The notes beneath the pieces are model-generated. The model searched no databases. It was given only the letters and a program-made list of their open reading frames with translations, and was not told the origin of the DNA. Below, one piece after another: positions 25,586 through 34,105 of a DNA stretch of 64,000 bases. A program made the translations under genes and the position numbers. The stretch is from the NCBI GenBank assembly GCA_965200945.1, contig OZ241749.1:620001-684000 (forward strand), in the 5' to 3' direction. The stretch is from JADCRZ01 sp965200945 (GTDB lineage Bacteria; Bacteroidota; Bacteroidia; Chitinophagales; Chitinophagaceae). The stretch's first letter is position 1. Each line of letters starts with the position of its first letter.

Positions 25586-26404
25586 ATGATCAAGTACCTA
25601 TTCATTTTACTGTTGCTGCTGCGGGCTTCGGCGCTCCGTGCGCAGGAACTGTATGTATTTACGGAGCCAGCCTCGCTGATGCCGGCAAAATCGATCACCG
25701 CGAAGCTGGGTTCCCGCTTTCCCAACAGCTGGTACAATGATCAGCACCGGCAGCGGTTTATCCCGGAAGTGATGGTGGGCGTCAGTAAAAAGATCATGTT
25801 CCACGTGTCTTCCACCTTTTCTGATTATTATTCCTCTGCTGTACGATACGAATCCACAAAACTGTACGGACAATGGCGTTTTCTGGCGCATGACGATGTG
25901 CACCGCCATTTCAGGATGGCGCTGTTTGCCGAAGGCGCCCGCACGCGCAGCCCGTTCCTGTACGAAGAACTGAACCTCGACGGCGACCAGAGTGGCGTGC
26001 AGGCCGGACTGATCGCCACGCAGCTGGTCGGCAAGTTCGCTCTTTCCGCCACGGCGGGCGGCACCCGCGTTTTTGCCGGCAGCAGTCATATCATGCGCGA
26101 CGGGCATGCTACCGCTGCGCTTAATTATTCCCTCTCCGCCGGATTTCTTTTGTTCCCGCGAAATTACACCAGCTATCGGCAGTTGAACCTGAACCTCTAC
26201 GTTGAAATGCTCGGCATGCGCGCCCTGCAGCAGCCCCACAACATGGTTGACCTGGCGCCGGCTGTACAGGTAATCGTGAACAGCAGCTATAAATTCAATG
26301 TGGGTTACCGGTTCGAGGTTGCGGGCAACATGGAACGGGTAGGACGGAAGACCTGGTACCTGGGGGTGGAAAAAACATTTCTCGGATTGCTACAGAAAAA
26401 ATAA
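25586..26404 (+). CDS. Outer-membrane beta-barrel-like protein beside the HMA gene
   Basis: 272 residues. Signal peptide MIKYLFILLLLLRASALRAQ followed by alternating strands such as KSITAKLGSRFPNSWY, KIMFHVSSTFSDYYS, LNLNLYVEMLGM and VGYRFEVAGNM. The end, LGVEKTFLGLLQKK, is not a classical terminal aromatic strand. I recognise no named family, but proteins of this kind often sit beside HMA proteins in Bacteroidota (recollection, not checked). ATG 25586 is chosen since upstream in-frame text is not signal-like. A metal-related role is inferred from context. Confidence 0.68.
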   Translation: MIKYLFILLLLLRASALRAQELYVFTEPASLMPAKSITAKLGSRFPNSWYNDQHRQRFIPEVMVGVSKKIMFHVSSTFSDYYSSAVRYESTKLYGQWRFLAHDDVHRHFRMALFAEGARTRSPFLYEELNLDGDQSGVQAGLIATQLVGKFALSATAGGTRVFAGSSHIMRDGHATAALNYSLSAGFLLFPRNYTSYRQLNLNLYVEMLGMRALQQPHNMVDLAPAVQVIVNSSYKFNVGYRFEVAGNMERVGRKTWYLGVEKTFLGLLQKK

Positions 26405-26413
26405 GTTCGTTCT

Positions 26414-26926
26414 ATGATAGAACAGATGGAAACAAAGAACTATTTCATGGATGAAGCCACCGCTGCAAAGAAACTGGAACGCATGGCTTACGAGATCGCG
26501 GAACAGAACATTGATGAAGAAAAAGAACTGATCCTCGCGGGTATACGCGACAACGGGGTTACGATCGCACACATCATCGCTTCCTATCTCAAAGACCTTT
26601 TGCCCGTTGCAGTAAGGGTGATCGAGATCGGGCTGGACAAAAGGCACCCTTCCGATATCCGGATCAGTGAGGAGACTGATTTCAACGACGCCATCATCAT
26701 CATCATAGACGATGTGGTCAACTCAGGCAAGACCCTGCTGTTTGCCCTGAAGCCATTCCTCGCATTCTATCCCAGAAAGATCCAGACCCTCACGCTCGTT
26801 GAAAGAACGCATAAGATGTATCCGGTGGCGGCCGATTATGTAGGCATATCGCTGGCCACTACCTTGCAGGAACACATTTTTGTGGAAGTGCAGCACAACC
26901 GGGTGACGGGGGCGTATCTGGTTTAA
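26414..26926 (+). CDS. PyrR-like phosphoribosyltransferase
   Basis: 170 residues. The PRPP-binding motif IIIIIDDVVNSGKT is clear. The following IQTLTLVERTHKMYPVAADYVG resembles the region after that loop in PyrR-type uracil phosphoribosyltransferases. It could be a pyrimidine salvage enzyme or regulator, or another purine/pyrimidine transferase. It starts 9 bp after the previous gene, and a second in-frame ATG lies at 26426. Cytoplasmic, no signal. Confidence 0.82.
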   Translation: MIEQMETKNYFMDEATAAKKLERMAYEIAEQNIDEEKELILAGIRDNGVTIAHIIASYLKDLLPVAVRVIEIGLDKRHPSDIRISEETDFNDAIIIIIDDVVNSGKTLLFALKPFLAFYPRKIQTLTLVERTHKMYPVAADYVGISLATTLQEHIFVEVQHNRVTGAYLV

Positions 26927-27037
26927 ACCGGTGGTGGCAGGTTCACGTACACCGGGCAGGAATCGGGCAAGAAAATGGGATCGATCCATAAAATTTTCTA
27001 CCTTCAGCCCCTCAACCATAAACTTAAAATTAGCCAC

Positions 27038-28762
27038 ATGGATCCCAAGATTCAGGAAAAAGTCAACGACTGGTTACAGGGAAATTACGATCAGGAAACC
27101 AAAGAAGCGATCAAAAAGCTGCAGCAGGAAAACCCTGAAGAGCTTATGGACAGTTTTTACCGGAGCCTGGAGTTCGGAACCGGTGGTTTAAGAGGTATTA
27201 TGGGGGTTGGCACCAACCGGATGAACAAATACACGGTCGGTATCGCCACACAGGGGTTTGCCAATTACATGAAAGATCAGTTTGATGGCGAGATCAAAGT
27301 GGCCATTGCACACGACAGCCGCAACAACAGCCGCTTTTTTGCTGAAACCACTGCCAATGTCTTTGCGGCCAACGGCTTCAGGGTGTTCCTGTTTGAATCT
27401 CTCAGGCCTACACCCGAACTGTCGTTTGCCATACGCCATCTCGACTGCAACGGCGGTGTGAACCTGACCGCATCGCACAATCCCAAAGAATACAACGGGT
27501 ACAAGGCATACTGGGCCGATGGCGGCCAGCTGGTGCCTCCGCACGACAAGAACGTGATCAAGGAAGTGGAGAAGATCATTTCCGTGGATGACGTGAAATG
27601 GGAGGGTGGCGAAAAAAACATTACGATCATCGGGGCCGACATCGACAAGGCCTATATTGAAATGGTGAAAGGGCTGAGTGTATATCCCGAAGTGATCCAG
27701 AAACAAAAAGACCTCAAGATCGTTTATACCCCGCTTCATGGCTCCGGCATCACGTTGGTTCCGGAAGTGCTGAAAACATTCGGATTCACGAATGTTCATA
27801 TCGTAGAACAGCAATCCAAACCCGACGGCAATTTTCCGACGGTCCCATACCCGAACCCGGAAGAAAGCGCGGCCATGAACATGGGGCTACAGGAAGCCAG
27901 GGAGCTGGATGCCGACATCCTGCTCGGTACAGACCCCGACGCTGATCGGGTAGGCATCGGCGTGAAAGACCACAAGGGCAACTGGGTGCTGATGAACGGT
28001 AACCAGACCGCCGTGCTTGCATTCAACTATATGGTGGAAGCACGAAAGAAGAAAAACGTGGCCACTCCGCAGGATATGATCGTGAAAACCGTGGTGACCA
28101 CCGGCCTGATCGATGAGTTCGCCAAGGCAAATCACATCAACTGCTACAACGTTCTTACCGGTTTCAAATACATCGCTGAACTGATCCGCGAAAAAGAGGG
28201 AAAAGAAAACTTCGTGGTGGGAGGAGAAGAAAGTTACGGCATGATGATCGGAGACAAGGTGCGCGACAAAGATGCCGTAAGCGCGGTGGCGCTGCTTTGT
28301 GAGATGGCGGCTTTCGAAAAAGACAATGGCCGCAGCCTGTACGATAAGCTGATCGATCTCTATGTGCAGTACGGACTGTACAAGGAAAGCCTGATCTCCC
28401 TGACCAAAAAAGGCATGAACGGCCAGAAGGAGATCGCGGAGATGATGGAGAATTTCCGCAATCATCCGCCGGCTTCCATCAACGGTTCTCCCGTTAAACA
28501 GCTGCTCGATTATGAACTGCAGGTATCGAGGGAGATCGCCAGCGACAAGCTGACGGATATTGATCTGCCCAAGTCGAATGTGCTCCAGTTCATTTTGGAA
28601 GACGGCAGTAAAATTTCCGCCCGTCCATCGGGTACGGAACCCAAGATCAAGTTTTATTTCAGCGTCCATTCTAAACTCGATTCCGTCGGCAATTTCGACA
28701 CGGCGATGGCTGCGCTTGATGACAAGATCAAGGGCATTATTGACGACATGCACCTGAAGTAA
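27038..28762 (+). CDS. pgcA: Phosphoglucomutase / phosphomannomutase (phospho-sugar mutase)
   Basis: 574 residues. It moves phosphate between C1 and C6 of hexoses. The phosphoserine loop is LTASHNPKEYNGYK with Ser146; the metal loop is TDPDADRVGIG; the sugar loop is GGEESYG; the phosphate loop RPSGTEPKIKFY is near the end. The N-terminal EFGTGGLRGIMGVGTNRMN is typical of the PGM2/PgcA subgroup. ATG 27038 places these at normal distances, so the upstream in-frame ATG at 26975 is not used. A TACCTTCAG element just upstream may be the promoter. Confidence 0.93.
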   Translation: MDPKIQEKVNDWLQGNYDQETKEAIKKLQQENPEELMDSFYRSLEFGTGGLRGIMGVGTNRMNKYTVGIATQGFANYMKDQFDGEIKVAIAHDSRNNSRFFAETTANVFAANGFRVFLFESLRPTPELSFAIRHLDCNGGVNLTASHNPKEYNGYKAYWADGGQLVPPHDKNVIKEVEKIISVDDVKWEGGEKNITIIGADIDKAYIEMVKGLSVYPEVIQKQKDLKIVYTPLHGSGITLVPEVLKTFGFTNVHIVEQQSKPDGNFPTVPYPNPEESAAMNMGLQEARELDADILLGTDPDADRVGIGVKDHKGNWVLMNGNQTAVLAFNYMVEARKKKNVATPQDMIVKTVVTTGLIDEFAKANHINCYNVLTGFKYIAELIREKEGKENFVVGGEESYGMMIGDKVRDKDAVSAVALLCEMAAFEKDNGRSLYDKLIDLYVQYGLYKESLISLTKKGMNGQKEIAEMMENFRNHPPASINGSPVKQLLDYELQVSREIASDKLTDIDLPKSNVLQFILEDGSKISARPSGTEPKIKFYFSVHSKLDSVGNFDTAMAALDDKIKGIIDDMHLK

Positions 28763-28841
28763 TACTGATCCGTTTTCTAAAAGTATCTCAACACACGATC
28801 CGATATCCGTGCTGCCTTCGCGGCGGCTTAAGTGAACAAGC

Positions 28842-29498
28842 ATGAGAAAGTTTGAGGACAGCTACCGGCACAAAGGACTCCGAAAAAAGCTGGTAGACAC
28901 GGTGCGTGAAAAAGGCATCACGGACGAACGCGTACTCGATGCCATCAGTGCCATTCCACGGCATTATTTTCTGGATTCCGCCTTCGAAGACCGCGCCTAT
29001 GAAGACAAGGCCTTTCCGATTGCACAGGATCAGACCATCTCACAACCTTATACAGTGGCTTACCAGAGCGAACTGCTTGAAATAAAACCCCAGTTAAAAG
29101 TGCTGGAGATCGGCACCGGCAGCGCCTACCAGGCCTGTGTGCTGGCGGAGATGGGCGCACAGGTTTTCACCATTGAACGGCAGAAACCTCTTTTTGAGGC
29201 GATCAAAAAGTTTCCTTACAAATCAAAATACCCGAACATCAAATTTTTTTACGGCGATGGATATGAGGGGCTGCCTACGTATGCGCCCTTCGACCGCGTG
29301 ATCGTAACGGCTGCCGCCCCCTTCATCCCCGAGAAGCTGGTAGCCCAGCTGAAGACCGGCGGACTGATGGTGATCCCTCTCGGTGACAAACCCGTACAAT
29401 GCATGATCCGTTTGAAAAAGATGGGCGACGGAACAGTACAGCGCGAAGAGTTCAACAACTTCTCGTTCGTGCCCATGCTGGCAGGGAAGAATTTGTGA
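28842..29498 (+). CDS. pcm: Protein-L-isoaspartate O-methyltransferase
   Basis: 218 residues. It methylates isoaspartyl residues in damaged proteins using S-adenosylmethionine so they can be repaired. AIPRHYFLDSAFEDRAYEDKAFPI and GQ-like DQTISQPYTVAYQSELL are the family substrate region. VLEIGTGSAYQACVLAEMGAQVFTIERQ is the SAM site, and DRVIVTAAAPFIPEKLVAQLKTGGLMVIPLG is the late core. Length is typical, cytoplasmic. It is about 80 bp after the mutase gene and may share its transcript. Confidence 0.94.
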   Translation: MRKFEDSYRHKGLRKKLVDTVREKGITDERVLDAISAIPRHYFLDSAFEDRAYEDKAFPIAQDQTISQPYTVAYQSELLEIKPQLKVLEIGTGSAYQACVLAEMGAQVFTIERQKPLFEAIKKFPYKSKYPNIKFFYGDGYEGLPTYAPFDRVIVTAAAPFIPEKLVAQLKTGGLMVIPLGDKPVQCMIRLKKMGDGTVQREEFNNFSFVPMLAGKNL

Positions 29499-29547
29499 TC
29501 AGCAAGGGATGAGCATAAAGTATAGGTTCAACCGTAGAGATCTAATA

Positions 29548-29693
29548 ACGTTCCGATGGAGCGCTGTGGGGGAGGGTCTTATAGCTACCCATCAGGCGTT
29601 CCGCCGGAACACAGAACCAGGTGGCTTCCCTACTTTTTAGTCAATCCAAAGATCCTGTTGACTCAATGTTTTCTTACCGTTCCTCTGGAATGA
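29548..29693. repeat. Second cluster of GTTCC-N3-GGAAC palindromes
   Basis: Three units are visible: 29548-29564 (imperfect), 29596-29612 (GCGTTCC-GCC-GGAACAC) and 29678-29693 (degenerate). About 110 bp of 29545-29660 is the reverse complement of 7065-7170 with few changes, including the shared text TGATGGGTAGCT beside the palindrome and GACTAAAA further out. The gap 29499-29863 (365 bp) holds nothing else but the ndk terminator. Confidence 0.8.
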
Positions 29694-29756
29694 AATAGAA
29701 GTGATGCAGTCTCCTATTCGTTGATTCCTTTCATCAGAAGATAATCAAAATAATAA

Positions 29757-29789
29757 AGGCGTGTCAAAGTGTTGAACTTCGACACGCCT
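29757..29789 (-). terminator. Terminator of ndk
   Basis: On the minus strand AGGCGTGTCGAAGT pairs with ACTTTGACACGCCT with one G-T-like mismatch and a 5-nt loop. It is followed by TTATTATTTTGATT, a weak T-rich tract. It lies about 75 bp after the ndk stop. Confidence 0.7.
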
Positions 29790-29863
29790 GTTTGTTAGCT
29801 GCCCATAATAAAGAAAACCTGTTGGCCGGAGACGCCAGATTTGGCATCTCACCTGGCATATTT

Positions 29864-30280
29864 TTAATACTTTTCAAGTCCCGAGAAGAAAAAGCTGCCT
29901 TCGAGGGCGGCGTTTTCATCGCTGTCGCTGCCGTGAACGGCGTTCTCTTCCACGGAGCTGGCGAAATTTTTACGGATCGTGCCTTCGGCTGCATTGGCCG
30001 GATTGGTAGCGCCGATCAGCTGACGAAAATCGGCTACGGCATTCTCTTTTTCCAGGATCGCCGCAATGATCGGTCCACGGCTCATAAAAGACACCAGGTC
30101 ATTGTAAAACGGTCTTTCCTTATGCACGGCATAAAACTCGCCCGCTTTTTCCGCTGACAGGGAGGTCAATTTCAGGCTTACTATTTTAAAACCGGCTTTG
30201 ATGATCTGATCCAGGATCAAACCGGAATGTCCTTTTGAAAATGCATCCGGCTTGATCATCGTGAAAGTCTTGTTGCTCAT
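29864..30280 (-). CDS. ndk: Nucleoside diphosphate kinase
   Basis: 138 residues. It balances nucleoside triphosphates through a phosphohistidine. FTMIKPDAFSKGHSG is the start motif, and the catalytic His116 is in NAVHGSDSDENA, the family signature. RGPIIAAILEKENAVADFRQLIGATNP lies between. ATG 30280 gives the standard N-terminus MSNKTFTMIKPD. It is slightly shorter than many homologues at the C-terminus but complete. Confidence 0.95.
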   Translation of the reverse strand: MSNKTFTMIKPDAFSKGHSGLILDQIIKAGFKIVSLKLTSLSAEKAGEFYAVHKERPFYNDLVSFMSRGPIIAAILEKENAVADFRQLIGATNPANAAEGTIRKNFASSVEENAVHGSDSDENAALEGSFFFSGLEKY

Positions 30281-30524
30281 GTTCGTAAGAATTTGGGGTG
30301 CAAAACTATACTTTAGTTTCAAGTATCACAGTGTTTCGCTGTTATTTTGTGAATCTCTTTTCACCGGCCCGGCCGGGTAAGTTTAAACAGGAAGCAGGAA
30401 GCGGTAGTGTGACAACGTTGAAAATCAGCCAGATCATTCGAAAACAGCCCTTTTTTCTGGCTTTGCAACGGCAAAAAATCTGTTCGGTCAAACTGAGAAC
30501 TTTTAATACCTTCGCAGCCGTTTT

Positions 30525-31538
30525 ATGAAGCCTATTTCAGCCATATTTCCCCAGTTGCAGGATCCGAAGAAGATTGTCATCACCATGCATCAGAAGCCTG
30601 ATCCGGACGCCATGGGGTCGTCTCTGGCCCTGTTTCACTTTCTCACACAGTTCGGCCATGATGTTACAGTCGTGTCTCCCACCAACTGGGCGGCCTTCCT
30701 CAACTGGATGCCTTCCAGTTCTGAAGTACTCGATTTCGAGACGCCCAAGCAGAGAGATAAAGCTGAAAAGATCATGCGCCAGGCCGACTGGCTGTTCTGT
30801 CTTGATTTCAACAACATTGACCGGACCAAGCACATGGCTCCGCTCATCCACTCACTCGCCTGCACGAAGATACTCATCGACCACCATGAACAACCACAGG
30901 TCGCCAGCTTCGACTACGGCATCAGCGTTCCCCCCAAAAGCTCCACCTCCGAAATGGTCTACGATTTTATCGTTGCCGCCGGCGGGGAAGAAAAGATCAA
31001 CAGCTCCATCATCGAATGCCTGTATGCCGGCGTGATCGGCGACACGGGTTCGTTCCGCTTTACCTCTGCAACCGAATCGCTTCACCTGATGGTAGCAGCG
31101 CTCAAAGCAAAGGGCCTCGATCATACCAGGGTGCACGACAACATCTACGATAATTTCCTGGAGAACCGACTCCGTTTCATCGGGTACATCCTGCTGAATA
31201 AGATGGAGGTCTTTTATGAATACAACGCCGCCCTGATTACCATCACGAAAAGCGAACTCATGCGTTTCGAGATTAAGACCGGCGATACGGAAGGATTGGT
31301 AAATTATCCGCTGTCGATCCAGGGCATCAGGATGGCTGCGCTGGTGATAGACCGCGATGAAGAAAGAAAATGGAGCTTCCGCAGCAAAGGCAGCTTCGAC
31401 GTGAATACGTTCGCCCGTACCTACTTCAACGGTGGCGGCCACTTCAACGCCTCCGGCGGCCGTACCTACGACAACCTCGATACTACCGTGCGCAGATTCA
31501 AAGAGGCGCTGGAAGAAAACGCTTTACAATTACAATAA
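30525..31538 (+). CDS. nrnA: DHH/DHHA1 phosphoesterase, NrnA-like oligoribonuclease / pAp phosphatase
   Basis: 337 residues. It degrades very short RNAs and 3'-phosphoadenosine 5'-phosphate. Metal motifs are HQKPDPDAMGSSLAL, DFNNIDR, ILIDHHEQP (the DHH motif) and GDTGSFRFTSATES. The C-terminal DHHA1 domain ends with GGGHFNASGG. ATG 30525 is clean. A TACCTTCG element 23 bp upstream is a possible -7 box. The FKBP lipoprotein gene starts 7 bp after it, so the two are likely co-transcribed. Confidence 0.92.
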   Translation: MKPISAIFPQLQDPKKIVITMHQKPDPDAMGSSLALFHFLTQFGHDVTVVSPTNWAAFLNWMPSSSEVLDFETPKQRDKAEKIMRQADWLFCLDFNNIDRTKHMAPLIHSLACTKILIDHHEQPQVASFDYGISVPPKSSTSEMVYDFIVAAGGEEKINSSIIECLYAGVIGDTGSFRFTSATESLHLMVAALKAKGLDHTRVHDNIYDNFLENRLRFIGYILLNKMEVFYEYNAALITITKSELMRFEIKTGDTEGLVNYPLSIQGIRMAALVIDRDEERKWSFRSKGSFDVNTFARTYFNGGGHFNASGGRTYDNLDTTVRRFKEALEENALQLQ

Positions 31539-31545
31539 AATACAC

Positions 31546-32478
31546 ATGACAAAAAACAAGATTTCCTTTTTATCCATATCCCTCCTGGTGTTGCTGGGCG
31601 CCTGTACCAGTCCCAGTTTCAACAAAACACCCAGCGGGATCCTGTATAAGATCGTTTCTTCCGGCAGCGGCCCGCTGGTGAAATACGGCCAGATCCTAAA
31701 GTTTCATTTCTCGCAGAAACTCAACGATTCCGTCCTGTATTCCTCTTTTCATGCCGTTCCCATCTACCAGAAAGTAGACAGCGTGGGTTCAGTATTTGAT
31801 CCGCGTGAAGTGTTTCCCTTTCTGCACAAAGGCGACAGCGTGGAGATCGTTCAGCTGGCCGATTCGATCCTGAAAAAAATGCCTCCCGGACAGGAATCCA
31901 TCCTGAAAAAGGGCGACAAGATCACGGCTTATATCAAAGTGATCGACATCATCGCCGGTGATTCACTGGTTCAGAACGACCTGACGAAAGAAATGCAGAA
32001 GGAAACTTCCAAAGAAGACAGCGATATCAAGAGTTATCTCGCAAAGAAGAATATCACGGCTCAGAAAAGCCCGAGAGGTGTTTATGTGGCGATCCAGTCG
32101 CCCGGAACCGGCACCCAGGTAGATTCCGGCAAGTATGTGTCTGTAACCTATACCGGTAAACTTTTCGCCACCGGCACACGCAAAACCGAAAACGTGTTTG
32201 AAACCAATGCTGGCCGCGAGCCGATCGGCTTTGTGGTGAACAGCGGACAGGTGATCCCGGGATGGGACGAAGGCATGAAAATGCTGAAACAGGGCGGTAA
32301 AGCGACCCTCTACATTCCCTCTACGCTTGCATATGCACAGCAGCCCGTACCTGGCGGCGGCGCATACGAAAACCTGATCTTCGATGTGGAAGTGATGAAC
32401 GTGTCGGACACCGCTCCCAAGCCGAAAGCCATGCCCGGCATGCCACCCCAGATGCCCGGCGGACAGGGAGGCAGATAA
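31546..32478 (+). CDS. FKBP-type peptidyl-prolyl isomerase lipoprotein with two FKBP-like domains
   Basis: 310 residues. Lipoprotein signal with lipobox LLGAC, Cys20. The first FKBP-like half (about residues 28-140, GILYKIVSSGSGPLVKYGQILKFHFS) lacks some active-site aromatic residues. The second (about 175-290) is the catalytic-looking one, with VSVTYTGKLFATG, GQVIPGWDEGMKMLKQGGKATLYIPS and AYENLIFDVEVMNV. The tail is rich in Pro, Met and Gly. It helps fold exported proteins in the periplasm or outer membrane. Confidence 0.9.
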   Translation: MTKNKISFLSISLLVLLGACTSPSFNKTPSGILYKIVSSGSGPLVKYGQILKFHFSQKLNDSVLYSSFHAVPIYQKVDSVGSVFDPREVFPFLHKGDSVEIVQLADSILKKMPPGQESILKKGDKITAYIKVIDIIAGDSLVQNDLTKEMQKETSKEDSDIKSYLAKKNITAQKSPRGVYVAIQSPGTGTQVDSGKYVSVTYTGKLFATGTRKTENVFETNAGREPIGFVVNSGQVIPGWDEGMKMLKQGGKATLYIPSTLAYAQQPVPGGGAYENLIFDVEVMNVSDTAPKPKAMPGMPPQMPGGQGGR

Positions 32479-32501
32479 AACACTTTATTCAAACTTCATA
32501 C

Positions 32502-32536
32502 AAAGGCATCCGCGGCTCAAACTGCGGATGCCTTTT
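32502..32536. terminator. Bidirectional terminator between FKBP gene and folP
   Basis: AAAGGCATCCGC pairs with GCGGATGCCTTT, 12 bp, loop 10 nt, with T tracts on both strands. The right arm lies inside the last codons of folP, so the folP stop codon is in the hairpin loop. Confidence 0.8.
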
Positions 32537-33365
32537 CTGTTTCCTGGTAAGCCTGTACCAGCCTGATCGCTTCCATGGCTTCTTTCACGTCGTGTACCCG
32601 GAGTATGTCTGCGCCGTTCAGCAGGCTGATGGTGTTCAGCACCGTAGTTCCGTTGAGGGCTTCTTCGGCGGTTACGCCCAGCGTTCTGTAAACGGTGGAT
32701 TTGCGGGAAAGTCCGGCCAGGATGGGCCTGCCAAGCATTTTAAGAACAGACAGCTGTTGCAGCAGCCGGAAGTTATGGACGGGTGTTTTGCTGAAACCAA
32801 ACCCCGGGTCTACAATCACATCGTGGATCCCGGCTTTTTTACATTCATCTGTTTTGGCGATAAAATAGTCAAGCACTTCCAGCGCAACATTTTCATACGA
32901 TGGATCTTTATGCATGGTGTCCGGCGTACCTTTTACATGCATGCAGATATAGGGAACACCAAGTTGCGCTGTAATGGGGATGATGGTATCGTCGAAACTG
33001 CCACCACCAATGTCGTTGATCATGGAAGCGCCCGCTTCGATCATTTCACGGGCTACAATGCCTCGGTAGGTATCTACCGAAATGATCGCTTCCGGAAAAC
33101 GGCGGTGCAGTGCACTGACGGGGTCGAGTAAGCGGCGCAATTCTTCTTCCGCGCCTACCTCGCGGCTGCCGGGGCGTGTACTCTGGGCGCCCAGATCAAG
33201 GATGGCCGCCCCTTCGGCCAGCATCTTTTCCGCCTGTTTCAATACGGCATCCGGTTCGCTGAGCCGGCTCCCGGCATAGAAAGAGTCGGGTGTAATGTTG
33301 ATGATGCCCATCACAACGGGTTTGTCGATCACCAGCAGCCGGCCCTTACAATTCAGCGTAAACAT
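32517..33365 (-). CDS. folP: Dihydropteroate synthase
   Basis: 282 residues. It joins 4-aminobenzoate to the pterin pyrophosphate in folate synthesis; this is the sulfonamide target. VMGIINITPDSFYAGSR is the family signature. ILDLGAQSTRPGS, MINDIGGGSFDD, ICMHVKGTPDTM, DPGFGFSKTPVHNFRLL and LAGLSRKS follow in the correct order, the last two forming the pterin and phosphate site. Convergent with the FKBP gene and divergent from DUF1599, from which it is separated by about 85 bp. Confidence 0.95.
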   Translation of the reverse strand: MFTLNCKGRLLVIDKPVVMGIINITPDSFYAGSRLSEPDAVLKQAEKMLAEGAAILDLGAQSTRPGSREVGAEEELRRLLDPVSALHRRFPEAIISVDTYRGIVAREMIEAGASMINDIGGGSFDDTIIPITAQLGVPYICMHVKGTPDTMHKDPSYENVALEVLDYFIAKTDECKKAGIHDVIVDPGFGFSKTPVHNFRLLQQLSVLKMLGRPILAGLSRKSTVYRTLGVTAEEALNGTTVLNTISLLNGADILRVHDVKEAMEAIRLVQAYQETEKASAV

Positions 33366-33450
33366 AGTCGGTATAGATTATCTTTGATCGGTTGAAAAGA
33401 TTCCGATTTCAAAAGTAAATAAAAGCCAACCCAATTACCCGGGTTGTTGG

Positions 33451-34008
33451 ATGCGCATGACTACAACATACCAGCAGTACGACCAGGCCGTACAAACCAG
33501 CCGGGACATATTCCTGAAAAAAACCATTGATTACGGCACTTCCTGGCGGGTACTGAGAACCATCTCGGTGGTAGATCAGATCTATATCAAGGCTAAGCGC
33601 ATCCGCACGATCCAGGAGAACGGCACCCGTGCCGTATCTGACGACATACCATCCGAATTCAAAGGCATCCTCAACTATTCGGTGATCGGCATCATCCAAT
33701 GCAGTCTGGCTGCCGGCGAAGCGGAAGAGCTGCCGGTAGACAGGGTTTCCGAGCTGTACGACGCGGTTGTAGTAAGCGCAAGGACCCTGATGCAATCGAA
33801 GAACCAGGATTACGGCGAAGCCTGGCGCGACATGAGCCAGGAAAGCTATACCGACCTCATCCTGTCGAAGCTGCTGCGCATCAAACAGATCCTTATGAAC
33901 AAAGGACAGACGCTGATCAGCGAAGGGATAGAAGCCAACTATTTCGACATCATCAATTATTCCGTCTTTGCCCTGATCATGATCGGGGAGGGAAAGCATG
34001 GAAGGTAG
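33451..34008 (+). CDS. DUF1599 protein (nucleotide modification-associated domain)
   Basis: 185 residues built from two similar halves. The first has SRDIFLKKTIDYGTSWRVLR (about residues 13-32) and the second has ARTLMQSKNQDYGEAWRDM (about 110-128); each half ends in an ILNYSV or IINYSV segment. The internal duplication is plain. DUF1599 proteins of Bacteroidota have no experimentally settled role that I know of; the family has been linked by domain analysis to nucleotide modification. It is divergent from folP and upstream of the DoxX/MauE-like gene, an arrangement I recall from other Bacteroidota. Confidence 0.85.
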   Translation: MRMTTTYQQYDQAVQTSRDIFLKKTIDYGTSWRVLRTISVVDQIYIKAKRIRTIQENGTRAVSDDIPSEFKGILNYSVIGIIQCSLAAGEAEELPVDRVSELYDAVVVSARTLMQSKNQDYGEAWRDMSQESYTDLILSKLLRIKQILMNKGQTLISEGIEANYFDIINYSVFALIMIGEGKHGR

Positions 34009-34010
34009 CA

Positions 34011-34032
34011 GAGACGCGGCGCCCTGCGTCTC
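34011..34032. repeat. GACGC hairpin repeat, copy 2
   Basis: GAGACGC-GGCGCCCT-GCGTCTC, a perfect 7-bp stem, starting two bases after the DUF1599 stop. Related to the copies at 16866 and 44625. It could also stabilise the 3' end of the transcript. Confidence 0.6.
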
Positions 34033-34105
34033 GGAACATCAGCAATGCTGTGTGTGAGAGGCCCTGCATGACGTTTCTACAATACAAACAAACTGTAACA
34101 AGACC

